This document shows positions 10,606 to 20,883 of a stretch of DNA of 33,022 bases, piece by piece. Under the pieces are notes generated by a model. The model was not told the origin of the DNA and did not search any database. It saw only the letters and a list, made by a program, of their open reading frames with translations. The DNA is taken from the NCBI GenBank assembly GCA_009602725.1, contig WELB01000387.1:13350-46371 (forward strand). The letters run 5' to 3'. Numbering within the stretch: the first letter of the stretch is position 1; each line of letters starts with the position of its first letter. The DNA comes from Spirogloea muscicola. Lineage: Eukaryota > Streptophyta > Zygnematophyceae > Spirogloeales > Spirogloeaceae. The translations under genes and the position numbers were made by a program.

Positions 10606-11460
10606 ATGCCTTACTTCGGAAGAAGCTGTTACTTCCATGGAAGAGCTGTTTCTACAGATTCTGCACATCCACGCGCTTTCACCCCCGTTCAAGCAGAGAC
10701 GCCTCAGGCCGGGCAGACAGGCCAGAATGTTTCCACGAGCTGCCCGTCCCGGGAGGCGGGCAGCCGTCGCGCTCCCGCCGTTAGCGGGGCCGGTCGGGGC
10801 GGACGAGCCAGGGGGGGTGCAGGTTCGACGCCAATCACGAGGTTGGGTTGCCGTACAGGATGTCCGGCCAGCATTCCGCACGCTACACGACAAGCAGATT
10901 GCTTCGCTGCCGCATGGGACCCGCCAGGGGCGGCCGGTTTGTCCGGAATATCCCGCCGACTGTCCGCCCTTTTCGCCGTGGATCTCGGACAGAGGAGCCC
11001 GCGTGCACCACGCGTCGGCAGTCAGCCTTCCGCGCCAAACGCAGGTGCCACGTGGGCGGCTGAGGAAGCGCCCCCAGCGCCGCGGCGTGCCGCACGCGAG
11101 CCCGGAGGTCACTTGTCGGCGTGCGCCCCCGGGCGGCAGCACGTGGCTGTAGCGCGCGTGCGTACGCACGTGAGCGCTATACGACGCGGGAGGGGGACAA
11201 GGGGAAACGGACAAGCGGCGCTGCCGTCAGCTCGGGCGCCGAGTTGGGGGGTACGTGGGCGGCCCCCCCGACGGTGCCCGACGAAGCGGCTCCCCGGCTC
11301 CGGTCCGCCGTCTCCCTTGTGCCCGTTCAGCCGTTCGCTCCGCACGCCACGACGGTGCCCAACCGGTCTCCCCTCTTCTCCGATGATGCCCGACGATGCC
11401 CCCCAGCTCTACTGCGCCGTTTCCTCCGGCCCACAGCTCCTTCCGTGACATGGCCCTAGT
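10606..11460. other. GC-rich block with long but unconvincing ORFs on both strands
   Basis: About 10690-11450 is very GC-rich and CpG-rich. Open frames of 280, 224 and 171 codons overlap on both strands, but their translations are Pro/Arg/Ala/Gly-rich with no recognisable motif, as expected from chance in GC-rich DNA. It could be a CpG-rich regulatory region or the interior of an unknown element. I do not call a gene. Confidence 0.4.
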
Positions 11461-12548
11461 GCACAAAACTTGCCATTACTTAACCCACTCCGCCTAAGAC
11501 ACGTTCTCTTTCAACGAAGCGGTGGCTGTGCCAGCCCACAAGCCCCGATAAAGTCTAGGGGAAGCCCCAACTGGAGACCACGAACCGATGGGCAACACGA
11601 GTGGCTACCAAGACTAGCCAAGTGGGTTCTAAACAACAGCCGTTGTTGAAGAGTGGGTAGCAGCAAGGAAGGAGGTGCACATCCAAGCAAGGCAGTGGCT
11701 GAGCCAGGCGAGTACATAAGGACTGTGGACAGGTTACAGGTGGAAGAGCAGACACGGAAGCACAACCACAGCAAAGTGCTCAGCCAAAACCTCAGCTTGA
11801 CCTTCTTGCTTACATCTCCAGCCGGCCAAGGATGAAGAGAAAAATCGGGATTTTGTGCAAAGTAAGGGTGCCATATTGTCGTGCTATATAGTAACCCCTT
11901 CACATATCTTGTTGCTGACCGAGGCATCCCGAGGATCTCGACAGCTGGGAGCTTCAAGAGCCGACCAAGCTTGCAGTTAGCAATCTCGTGTACTTGTGCC
12001 ATCCGATTTCAAGAATCATCTGATGGCGACCGATGCATTTGCTGGAGCCAAAGATTGCTTTCGATGGCAATGCAATAAGCAGTTTGCCGGCAGGTAAACA
12101 ATTAGAGTAAGCATGGCTAGGGTCTGCAGGAGAGGGCACACACGTTTAGACTATCAGCAGTTGCATGAAAACTCGGGGTAACACAATAAGGGGCAGCTCA
12201 GCCAGTCGCCAAAAAAACCGGCGGTGAACGGACAGGGAGGTTTGCGAGCCGCTGCAGGTGGAGCTGGAGGGAGGGGAAAAGGAAGGAGGGGAAATGCCGC
12301 TGGCCTCCCTTTTCACCTCCTCGAAGCTCTGAGCACCTGCAGCTGCTGCTACCACCACTGCCTCCGCCGGCGCTGCTGTAAACGACCAGGGAAGGAGCTA
12401 CAAGAAAAATCGTGCAACCCAAGCACAGTCACTGCTGCCGCCGTTGTCATTGTCGGCGGTGGAATTTCTGATGATCATTCGTTTGTGGTTGGAGCTGCAG
12501 CAGCCAGGCCGCATGAGGCACCAGCTGATGAGTGGTCCGTCAGGAAGG
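11461..12548. other. Region downstream of the bHLH gene, no gene seen
   Basis: Composition is lower in GC than the flanks. An open frame of 163 codons on the minus strand (12002-11511, ATG start) has no recognisable motif. The part next to 12548 may be the 3'UTR of the bHLH gene. Confidence 0.4.
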
Positions 12549-14776
12549 TCAGGCACCACGACTGCTGCTGCGGCCCCGCTTGGTGGGAGGAGTCTCGTTG
12601 CTGCCGTCGTCACGATCGGCCCCGTTGCCACCATTGCTGGCACCGGTGCGGCGCGCGCAGCGGAGCTGGCTGACGACAGCAGCCGCGATCTTCTGCTCCA
12701 GCTCCTCGTGCCAAGTGCCACTGCCGCTGCCCTCCACCGCAGAGCTGAATATGTGGACGCTGACGCAGTTGGCAGACGACATGCACGAAGCGTGGCGCAC
12801 ATCCAGCGGCGTGCTGTCCAGCGCCGCAAGCACATCCGATAGCAGGCCTCGTCGCCGGGCGCACTGCACACGCAGAAGAACCTGCTCGCTGCACGGCAAC
12901 CACGGCAGCAGCAGGACGGGAATGAGGACCAAGGATTGGATGAAGCTGGATCTCAAACAGTCACGACCACTAATTCAGCGGTGAGAGATGTTTCTCATAC
13001 CACTAGTCAAGAAGTGCTTACAATTTTCAGAGACGATCATGACAACTTGAGACTAGCCAACAGCTGCATTCAGCTCCAATGGATCCGCCTGCTTGTGCCG
13101 CGGACGTGGCGGCAGCAGCAATCACCTGTCAATGAGCCGGACATCAACATGGACGCCCGCTGGGCCCACTGCCTCTTCGTGGGATGAGTTTGGAGTCGGC
13201 GGTGGTGGTGCCGCAGGTGGCACGAGCTTCCCAGTCTTCCCAGCACTGCCAGCGACGCCCGCTGCCTCCGCGTCCTCGACGGCCTCCTTCACTGCCAGCG
13301 GCTGCGGCGTAGAATGGCAGCAGAGGCACCACCGGCAGCTCAGCAAATTGAGGGAAGTAAGAGGTAGAAGGTGGACGAAGGAAGAGGGAGGTGGGAAGTG
13401 GAGGGAGGGAGGAGGAACCTTGATGTCCCTGGCGGCTTCCTCAGCAGTGGCAAGGCGGCGCTCCATGGCCGCGACCTTGCCCTGCAGCGAGTGGATGTAG
13501 TCGATTGCATCTTCCAGCGTAGACGACTTGTTCATCTTCGTGATGTTGGGCACGATGCCGCGCAGCGCCAGGAACTGCGCGTTGAGCCGCTCCCGCCGCC
13601 GCCGCTCTGTCATGAGGTGCGAGAGGGCCGCTGCGGGGGGCGCCGCCGCCGGCGAAGCTGCCGCCGCTGCCCCCAGCGCGCTGCCACTGCCGCCGGCCTT
13701 GGAGAGCTGCTTGCCAGCGGATCGCTTCTTCCCGCTCCGCATCTCGTCTGCACATCGAGCAATCCGCCGTTGCCACAGCAGCTGCCGTAAGCAGCTGACC
13801 GCACTGACAGCAGCCATGGGCGCGGGCCGGCATCGCTAGTAGGGCAGCGGCAGCTCTGCTGCTCACCATCGTCGTCGAGCAGATCATCAGCCTCCGAGTC
13901 GCTGGACAGGAAGAGGCCCCCCTCGGACCGCGACGCCGCAGCCCCCGCAGCTGCACTTGGCGCGGCGCCAGCTGCCGCCGCACTCCAGTCGCGGCTCGGT
14001 GCGCGCTCGAGCGGAAGCTGGGCCGGCGCTGCCGCCGATGGCGACGGGAGCAGCCCACCGAGGCCTGCCGGCGAGGGCCGCACCAGCGTTGAGGCAGCAG
14101 GCGTCAAGAGCCGCAGCCGACAACGACAGCATGGCAGATCTACGGGACTCGTCGGCTTGCCACAAAGTGCTAGCAGCAGGTTGTGGGCGCCCAGCTCAGG
14201 AGGCGGCGAGGAAGGGCGGGAGGAGGAGGCAGAAGATGGGGAGCAGGATGGACTACAGAACGATGTGAAAGAATGCGGCTTCTGATAATCAAAGAGCGGC
14301 TGTGAAAGCCAGCCAGGTGCATCGAGAGGGTGTCCATGACTGTGACGGAGGAGCCACGGGCTAGGCAGACAGGGCGCTCTCAGCACCCCCGTGTCAGCAG
14401 AAGGGAGTCCGATGAGCTGAGGGGATGGACACCACTAAAGAGTGTGGGAGGGAGGGGCGGAGGGCGGCGAGACTGGCAGTTTGTCAGCTCACCTGAGCTC
14501 TGGGTTGTGGGCGCCACGCTGTCGGAGGCCCAGCTCGGGCGCGGCGCCGCAGGCTTGGCCGCCGCCGCCGCCGCCGCCGCCGCCGCGGCGCGTNCCGGCC
14601 AGCCATGGCTGCCGCCGGGGGCGCGCACCGCGGCGCGGGGGCGCCACCGTCAGGGCTGGTGCCGGCCAGCCATGGCTGCCGCCGGGGGCGCGCAGCTCGG
14701 CGGCGAGGTGGGCGGCCAGGGCCGCCGTGGCGGAGCTCGAGGTGGGCGTTGGCGGGAGGGCAGGGCTCCGCTGCAT
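12549..14776 (-). CDS. bHLH transcription factor with C-terminal ACT-like domain, 5 exons
   Basis: Plant-type bHLH proteins bind E-box/G-box DNA as dimers in the nucleus; ACT-like domains add a second dimerisation surface. Proposed exons, 5' to 3': 14776-14493, 14252-13867, 13747-13419, 13301-13126, 12888-12549; all phases agree, giving about 504 residues counting the N at 14594 as one base. The bHLH domain (about 266-315) begins SHLMTERRRRERLN and has the E-box-reading set His267, Glu271 and Arg275; helix 2 is STLEDAIDYIHSLQ. An acidic stretch (SSDSEADDLLDDDD) precedes it. The last exon encodes EQVLLRVQCARRRGLLSDVL and NCVSVHIFS, fitting an ACT-like fold. Exon 1 is Gly/Ala/Pro-rich low complexity and contains the N; that exon and the ATG at 14776 are the least certain part. 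It resembles plant bHLH subgroups with ICE1/DYT1-like domains; no orthologue is assigned. Confidence 0.82.
14298..14314 (-). repeat. Retrotransposon 3' stem-loop inside bHLH intron 1
   Basis: GGCTGGCTTTCACAGCC on the minus strand, inside the proposed intron 14253-14492. A related one is at 14817-14831 just upstream of the proposed start codon. Confidence 0.6.
14562..14700. repeat. GCC array, single N, and a tandem duplication
   Basis: A run of GCC units (about 14559-14588) ends at the N (14594). Directly after it a segment beginning 'ccggccagccatggctgccg' at 14595 is repeated at about 14660, each copy extending about 33 bp. All of this lies within the proposed first exon of the bHLH gene. 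The N and duplication suggest an uncertain assembly join. Confidence 0.8.
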
Positions 14777-14832
14777 GGGGGAAGAGGAAAGAATATACAA
14801 CTGCTGATATAAGAGCGGCTGTAACAGCCAGC

Positions 14833-15610
14833 AGTTCGCAAACAGAGGGTGTTAATGACTTATGTTAGCGGGGGTGGAGGGAGGGGGTGCCTGCGTCACG
14901 CGGGGCCGCGCGCCACGCGTGGAGGGGGGGAGGAGGGAGGGGGGTCACGTGCCCCCGCCGGATCTTGCTGGACGCCGCACGCGCCAAGCGAGCCGCGACA
15001 AGCGCCGGCCCGCGGCCCGCGGTGCGTGCGCCACCTGTTCACCAGCCGACCTCCTTGCCCACGCCGTCAAGTTAGCCGGCGGACGGCGGGCAGCGCGAAG
15101 GGGAACTTCCCCAGCGCCGGGCAGCTGCTGGGAGAGAAGCCCCTCCGCAACAACGGGAGCCGTGCGTCCCGCCGTCTCGTCCCGCCTTCAAATCCCCACC
15201 AGAAAGGCGTCGGCCCGTCGTTTGCACCAATCGTGGAGGTGGCCACGACGTGCCCGCTGCCGCCGGGACTCTGGCCCACGTGTGGCGCAGCGGCGTCACG
15301 TGGAAGTGGCGACAACCAACATTTTAGTGTGGTTCCCGAGGTGGGTCCCGCCTGTCGGGGGGCCGGCCCTCTTGGAGGCGCCGCTGGGTCCGTCGGCTTC
15401 TCTACCAGTGGGGCCCCACCACCTGTCCCCGTCACCTCGGGCCCCGTTGTCGTGGGGCGACAGGGAGGCCCCCCCCTCCCACCCCCTTCCCCACCACGAG
15501 AGGAAACCTGTGAAGTGGACGTTCAAGGCAGCCGAAGAGGAGTGGACAAAGGGAAGCCGACGACGAGCAAAGTCACGCGGGACACGCCGACACCGTCCCT
15601 GCCGTATCTG
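14833..15610. other. GC-rich block without a supported gene
   Basis: Long overlapping open frames exist (282 and 249 codons on plus, 122 on minus) but all are Pro/Arg/Gly-rich without motifs. It may include the promoter side of the bHLH gene, which reads leftward from 14776. I see no promoter motif I would defend. Confidence 0.4.
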
Positions 15611-16118
15611 AATGAGAGGGCCTTTCACAGCCACCGCCCGTCTTGGAAAGGATTCTGCTCCTCTGAAGCGTCGTGCCCGGTATGTTACTACTACTGAGCC
15701 ACTGGCAGCCCGTCATCGGGCCCCCGTGGGCGCTCGCCGTGCTTGGGGCCCACGCACGCCACCTCCGTGCACCCGTTGGCGTGATTCTGGAGTAGCTTCC
15801 CCTCCCTCAGTGCCTGAAAGATTGGCGGTCCACTGCCGCTGCAGACGTGTTTGCGTGTGCGCCCCTCCGCTGGCCGCCACGTTGCACACACGGGCTCCCG
15901 CCTCCCTCTGCAAGCAGCCTCTTCGTTCCCCCAGAGTACGTGCTCTCCAAAGGGGGCAAGGGCTTTGAACAGCCAGCCCGAAAAGAATTGACAAGGTCCG
16001 TAGGGGCCAAAGGCGCTGTCTCAGAGCTTGGCCGGTAGGATGAATCACTTGGTAACTACGAGTAAGGAGCCGCAAAATCAGAAAGACTAGCAGCCGGAAA
16101 AAAAGCGCGGCCAAATTA
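15611..16118 (-). mobile_element. Retrotransposon 3' ends, mainly minus strand
   Basis: A minus-strand copy has a decayed ORF end near 16050 (rc of 'ggtaactacgagtaagga'), followed by the stem-loop region 15960-15979 and 'tgcccccttt'. A plus-strand partial stem-loop (cctttcacagccaccgcccg) is at 15621-15640. The stretch between them, about 15690-15900, is unassigned. Confidence 0.55.
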
Positions 16119-16935
16119 ACCGGTGGCTGGGAGAGGCCAGCCCAAAGGAATGGACAAGGTCAGAAGAAGCCGGATGGTGCAGAAAGCAAGGTGCTAAGGT
16201 ACTGAAGTGTTAAGACCGCAGCAAGGAGACTCTCAGTAACCTCTAGTCAGGAGATGTAAATCAGAATAGCTAGCAGGTGAATAGACGTCGCCCTGACGGA
16301 AGCCGGAGTCCGCAGCCAAAGCGCGGCCTGCGCGCAAGTGAATCACAAAGGCAAGGGACCGCTGCAAGGAGATGGCCAAGTGCATCCGGAAGACTTGATC
16401 GAGGGATCCGGCGATGTTGAAGCCAGGCTGCTCGTTCTGCTGCCCGTGGCGGCGGGCCACTGCACGCTGCGCAAGGGGGTGAAGAAGGTCAAGCCAGTTT
16501 GTCCCAAAAGCTCCGTGTACGTCGACAGCAAGTGGGACGAACTCGTCTCCCACTGGATTGATCCGAGTACTTCCGTTCCTTTACGCCCGCCGCTTGGCGG
16601 ACTGCGTAGCCCGCCTCCTCCGACGAGCGGTTGCCGCTCCTGAAATCAAAGCAGTCGGTCGTGACCATGTCGGCATTGACCCGACGCCCCCCGCCGAGCG
16701 CGCTGGCGACGAGATCGGCGCGCCGTGTGTGGAGGCGTCCATCCGTCCCAGCGGTCAGAGGCCTAATGCTGGAATTCTCCAGCGCCACGGTGTAACCGGC
16801 TTCGACAAATGTTCCGAGGATTGCATTCCGGAGCAGGTCGTGTGTGCCGGTCCACTCCCCTCCCCGTGCACACCTGGGCTGCCAACGAGGCCGCGACTGG
16901 GCTGCGCTCGCCGCACTCACACCCAGAGCACTCAT
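16119..16935 (-). mobile_element. 5'-truncated retrotransposon: endonuclease-like domain, C-terminus, 3'UTR
   Basis: Second-best copy of the family. Minus-strand translation reads HDLLRNAILGTFVEAGYT, LHTRRADLVASALGGG and NADMVTTDCFDF, then after a frame break near 16540 VDVHGAFGTNWLDLLHPL, GFNIAGSLDQVFRMHL, VIHLRAGRALAA and SYSDLHLLTRGY with its stop at 16233-16235. The 3' stem-loop GGGCTGG..CAGCC variant lies at 16125-16143 about 90 nt later. A remnant of the Cys-His finger (CECGERSPVAAS) is visible up to about 16930, where the copy ends. The downstream half (16553-16233) is an intact open frame. Confidence 0.85.
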
Positions 16936-17384
16936 TTTCTATCTCTCTTAAATCATATGATGGGCTGGCCATTCACATCCATAGCTCTCTTTCTACTTTC
17001 TCTCTCTTTTCTCTTTCTCTTTCTTTTTTCAGCATGCTGTCGGCAAGGCGCGAGCATCACGGGAGAAGAGCAGATACGCGGACCACCCTGCCGGTGATGA
17101 ATCTGTTCTGCGGGACATGAACGTCCACGAATGCGTTGGTGGCCACAAATTTTACCTGTTGTTCATTCCTTTGGGCTGGCCTCTCACAGCCATTGCCTTA
17201 CATTGGTAGAGCTGTTTACTGTACAGTTCTCGCCTTTCCGTGCCTTCCGGCCCTCCAGACCTAGTTTTCATTTGGCTGGCCTCTCACAGCCTTTGCCTTA
17301 CATGAAGAGTGCTACTTCTAGGAAAGCTGCTTCTTCTAGAATGGCTTGCCTGGCGTGAAGTCACTCGACCACGGCCAGAAAGGC
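16936..17384 (+). mobile_element. Cluster of retrotransposon 3' stem-loops and CT-rich DNA
   Basis: Stem-loops on the plus strand at 16962-16980, 17173-17191 and 17274-17291; the last two read GGCTGGCCTCTCACAGCC and are each followed by 'ttgccttacat'. A CT-rich tract occupies about 16984-17030. No gene is supported. Confidence 0.65.
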
Positions 17385-17700
17385 GAGCAGCCCGACTTCA
17401 ATGCTGCTGAATCGCTCGCTCAGGTGTTGGGCATGCGCCTGTCAGTCTGGCTCCGGCGAATTCAGGCTTCTGCAGAGCACTTGCGGGCAGGCCGCACTTC
17501 GGCTGCTGCTTCTAGGTACTGCCCAGGTGGTTTTATACTGGCTGCGACCTACTCTGACTTGCGGCTGGTGAAGGGGGCCTTTGAGCACGCCTTGGTGGTA
17601 GCCACCTGACATAGCTGCGTGCTTCAGCGCTTTCCAGCCTTCGTGACCTTGTCCCACTTTTCTTGGCTGGCCCTCAACAGCTATCGCCCCCTTATCGAGA
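17385..17700 (+). mobile_element. Retrotransposon C-terminal fragment plus 3' stem-loop
   Basis: Translation contains FNAAESLAQVLGMRLS, EHLRAGRTSAA and TYSDLRLVK, matching the C-terminus of the 16.2 kb copy (GFNIAGSLDQVFRMHL, HLRAGRALAA, SYSDLHLLTRGY). The LTRGY end is mutated. A stem-loop (ttggctggccctcaacagc) follows at 17665-17682, then 'cgcccccttat'. Confidence 0.75.
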
Positions 17701-18400
17701 GCTTCCTCTCCTTTTCCTGTCGCCTTCGTCCCTTGTCCATGTTTGGTTGGGGCTCGCCTTTCACAGCCATCGCACAATTCTGAAAGTAGAAATTATTTTC
17801 TTCAAGGCGTCGCCCAACCCTCTAATGAAGCTCAGACTGTCCCTTCATACCTCATCCTTTCTCTTTTGCCCGGCTTTCGGTAGCTTACTAGGCCTCACTG
17901 AGTGGCCATCCTTATGGTCGCTTCCTTTCTGAGTAGCATACGCTTTCCAACTCCTGCTCGGACCTGCCTTTCACAGCCAGCGAACCCCTCTGGGAAGAAC
18001 TTCCTTTGGACCTTATTCACTCTTTGTGGGCTGGCTTTTCACAGCCCTTGCCCGTTTCGCAAGAGCTGCATCTTTGACATTTGCGTCATGGTGAGTGCAA
18101 AAGTCATGCCCATGAAAGCTGACGGCCTACGTACATGGTGGGTTGACGTGGTGGTCACCTTGCCAGGTGGGGGCCCATGCAGTTTCGCGGGTGTGGTCAC
18201 CACTAATTCCTTTGGCCCCTGCAAACTCTCTGGCCCCTTCGAAGTTTGTTCGTTGTTCTTCTTGGGCTGGCCACTCACAGCCATCGCCCTCTACTGAAAG
18301 TGTCCTTCTCTATACCACTCCAACCTGGTGTTCTCAGCTTTAAAGTCCAGGACACGCAGCCAGTACCGCCAGAGCAAGGAGGCAAAGTAAGCAGATCTAC
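17701..18400 (+). mobile_element. Tandem/nested retrotransposon 3' ends
   Basis: Stem-loops or decayed stem-loops at 17750-17767, 17960-17978, 18028-18046 and 18264-18282, each in plus orientation and mostly followed by a CGCCC or TGCCC stretch. The repeated same-orientation spacing suggests that new short copies inserted next to or within older ones. Confidence 0.6.
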
Positions 18401-18960
18401 GGTGGAGGATGCCCCTCGCCATCGTCGTCCACGAGTCTTTAGGGCTCGGTGACTCGACCTACTGCACCCCCTTGCGCGGCATTCGTTGTCCCGCCGGTAG
18501 CAAGGGAAGCAGGGTGATTTTAAGGCCGCAGGCTCTCTGGCCCTGGTGTATCGCATGCGGCTCTCCTCCTGGAGCTATCTTAGGCTCGCACCTTGGATCC
18601 GCGTGCGGGCCATGCCCTAGGGGCCCTCCGATTATCGGCAGGACTCCTACCCCAATGCTAATCTCGACTTGCGGCTGCTCACCAGTGGTACTGAGCGGCC
18701 ATCCTTGGCGATTCCACCTTCTCCTGCGTGCTACTTACTTTCCTGTCTCTACCGGACCTTCTCATCCTTTTGTGGGCTGGCCCTTTGGGTCCTCGCCGAT
18801 TTGCAGAGGCTACTTCTTTCTTTTGGGCTCCACTTTCACAGCCATCGCCCCCCTTGGAACAGCTTCCTCCCTATCAACTTGTTCATTCTTCTGTGGGCTG
18901 GTCATTCACAGGCCTCACCCCCTCCTGAAAAAGCTTACTGCTTCTTACCATTGGGCTTCA
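18401..18960 (+). mobile_element. Decayed retrotransposon C-terminus and 3' ends
   Basis: From 18409, PLAIVVHESLG corresponds to PLAVDVHGAFG of the 16.5 kb copy, and the frame then breaks several times. 'tcgacttgcggctgctcac' and 'agtggtactga' (TGA at 18692-18694) mark the ORF end. Stem-loop variants follow at about 18774, 18825-18843 and 18894-18913. The tail near 18940-19165 includes a CT-rich stretch (about 19085-19150). Confidence 0.65.
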
Positions 18961-19194
18961 CTTTGTGTAGCCTCATGCACTATCATTTGTGTATTGGCTT
19001 GATCTGGCCTCCCTTCAAATGGAAGCGCACCGCGCGCCTTCTCTGTCATGACATTCCGACGACGCCCGCCTCCTCACCCCCCCACCCATCCCCTCACTCT
19101 TTCCCTTCCTCCCTCCCTCCCACTCTCTATCTCTATCTCTCTCTCACACTCAGGGTGAAGAAGGCCTAAAGGGCCGAACGGCGCTTAAACCACA

Positions 19195-19310
19195 GAAGGA
19201 AAAGTGACACAGTGACTGTGAGAGGCCAGACCAAATGGAAGGACAAGGTCTGAAAAGGGCCGGATGGCGCAGAAAGCAGGATACTAGTCGCTAAGACGTC
19301 AGCCGAAAAC
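19195..19310 (-). mobile_element. Retrotransposon 3' end, minus strand
   Basis: Reverse complement shows a decayed ORF end (rc of 'atactagtcgctaag', about 19282-19296), then 'gaccttgtcc' and a stem-loop variant GGTCTGGCCTCTCACAGTC near 19213-19231. It is the same order as in the other copies. Confidence 0.6.
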
Positions 19311-19624
19311 CACAAAGCTTCACAAAGTGTCCCCCTCACGGTGCTCGCCTGCGCGCGCACGAGCTTGTGCACCTGTCGAGGCGCCCCCCGGAGCTGACCG
19401 GCTCGCCCGCCCACGCGCGGGGCCACGCAGCCCCTCATGCAGGGGCGGGCGGAGGGAGATGGGCGCCCACATGGGGCCGAGGGCCGTCCGGGCGCCGGCT
19501 GTCGCGCCCTCGGCCGCCATCAGCCCCCGTGTTGCTGGGCAAGAGGGAGTGGCCGAGCTGAGATGGTCTGACGAGAGAAGAGCGCGCCCGCGCGGTCTGA
19601 CGAGGGAGAGGAGGAGAGAGGAGA

Positions 19625-19884
<260 letters not shown>

Positions 19885-20034
19885 GTGAGGAGGAAAAGGG
19901 GGGGCGGGGAGGGGGGGCGGGGATCGGGCCGGCGCATCCGCCGCTGAGCATGGCCTCGGTGATAACTCCTCCCCTCCTTACTTTCAGCGGCAGCATCCTT
20001 CGGCGCAACCTGAGCCGGACCCCACCAGCCGCAC

Positions 20035-20883
20035 ATGGCGGCGGCAGCCTGCGTGCCGCCGGCGCCGTACGCCGCCACCGCCCTCGGCTGCGGCTGCAGC
20101 CAAGTCTGGTGCGCGGCGAGGAGGCCCTGCGCCCTCAGCTTCTTCGTGCAGCCGGAGGAGAGCTGTGGCAACAGCGAGGTCGCGGACTGCGCAGCACGAT
20201 GCTGCAACAACGAGTGTGCCGCTCAAGAGGGCGTGGCGAGCGGCGGCGATGACGACGAGCCGGCCGTCTGCAGCCGCAGCCGCGCTGAAGGGCCGCCATC
20301 GCCTGGCACAGCCTCGTCCACGGGCCGGCTGCCGGGCAGAACTTGGCTGGCCGGCAGCGAACAGCGCTGGGAGGACGATGGCGGCGGTGGCTGCAGCAGC
20401 GGCGGCGGCGGCAGCGGCAGCAGCGAGGGAGGGGACGAGGAGCACGACAGCCTCGACGGCTTCTTCGCAGCGGCAGAGGACAGCCGCGGCGCCAGAAAGG
20501 AGCAAGTCTGGCGCAGCGTGCGCGAGCTGCGGGAGCTGGTGCCGGGCGCTGCGCACGTGCGCGGCCTCGGCGCTGTGCTCGAGCATGTCATCGCATACAT
20601 GCAGGCGCTGGAGGCCCGTACGCTTGCCATGCGCCGCCTCGCCGTGCACCATCGCCACTGCCGTCGTGCCACCGCCGCCGCACTCAAGTTGCGCAGCTAT
20701 CAGGTGACGCTCATCGCTTCACTCTCAAGCAGGGCCGCCGGCGGTGCCGGCGGTGGCTGTCACATGGAGCTCCGGCTGACGTTTGGTGCAGCCTTCACTG
20801 CGGCAGGGCCCCCACCCTTACGGGCACCCGGCGATGGCGGCGGCGACGGCAGCAGCAATGGCCGTGGCAGCGGGGGCAGTTGA
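20035..20883 (+). CDS. Putative HLH protein lacking a basic region
   Basis: A 282-residue open frame with an ATG at 20035. Residues about 156-197 (KEQVWRSVRELRELVPG, then VLEHVIAYMQALEART) have the helix-loop-helix pattern of hydrophobic positions and the 'LR.LVPG' and 'VLE..I.YMQALE' features seen in plant HLH proteins of the SAC51-like type. There is no basic ERxRR element before helix 1, so if real it would dimerise without normal DNA contact. The N-terminal half is rich in Cys, Ala, Gly and Ser with an acidic DDGGGG / EGGDEEHDS linker. A GTGACG after codon SYQ (20704) could be a splice donor; an open stretch at 20939-21196 (SLPNKLMGSQDRDMLCR...) might then be a later exon. Function is inferred from one weak motif. 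Confidence 0.5.
   Translation: MAAAACVPPAPYAATALGCGCSQVWCAARRPCALSFFVQPEESCGNSEVADCAARCCNNECAAQEGVASGGDDDEPAVCSRSRAEGPPSPGTASSTGRLPGRTWLAGSEQRWEDDGGGGCSSGGGGSGSSEGGDEEHDSLDGFFAAAEDSRGARKEQVWRSVRELRELVPGAAHVRGLGAVLEHVIAYMQALEARTLAMRRLAVHHRHCRRATAAALKLRSYQVTLIASLSSRAAGGAGGGCHMELRLTFGAAFTAAGPPPLRAPGDGGGDGSSNGRGSGGS

Noticed and set aside
10606-11448. 280-codon open frame on the plus strand
   Set aside because: Pro/Arg/Ala-rich translation without motifs, overlapped by long frames on the other strand and another phase; explained by high GC.
11511-12002. 163-codon minus-strand frame with ATG
   Set aside because: No motif, no support from phase or neighbours; may be 3'UTR of the bHLH gene.
14849-15697. 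282- and 249-codon open frames
   Set aside because: Same reason: low stop-codon frequency in GC-rich DNA, no domain, no splice-consistent partner exons.
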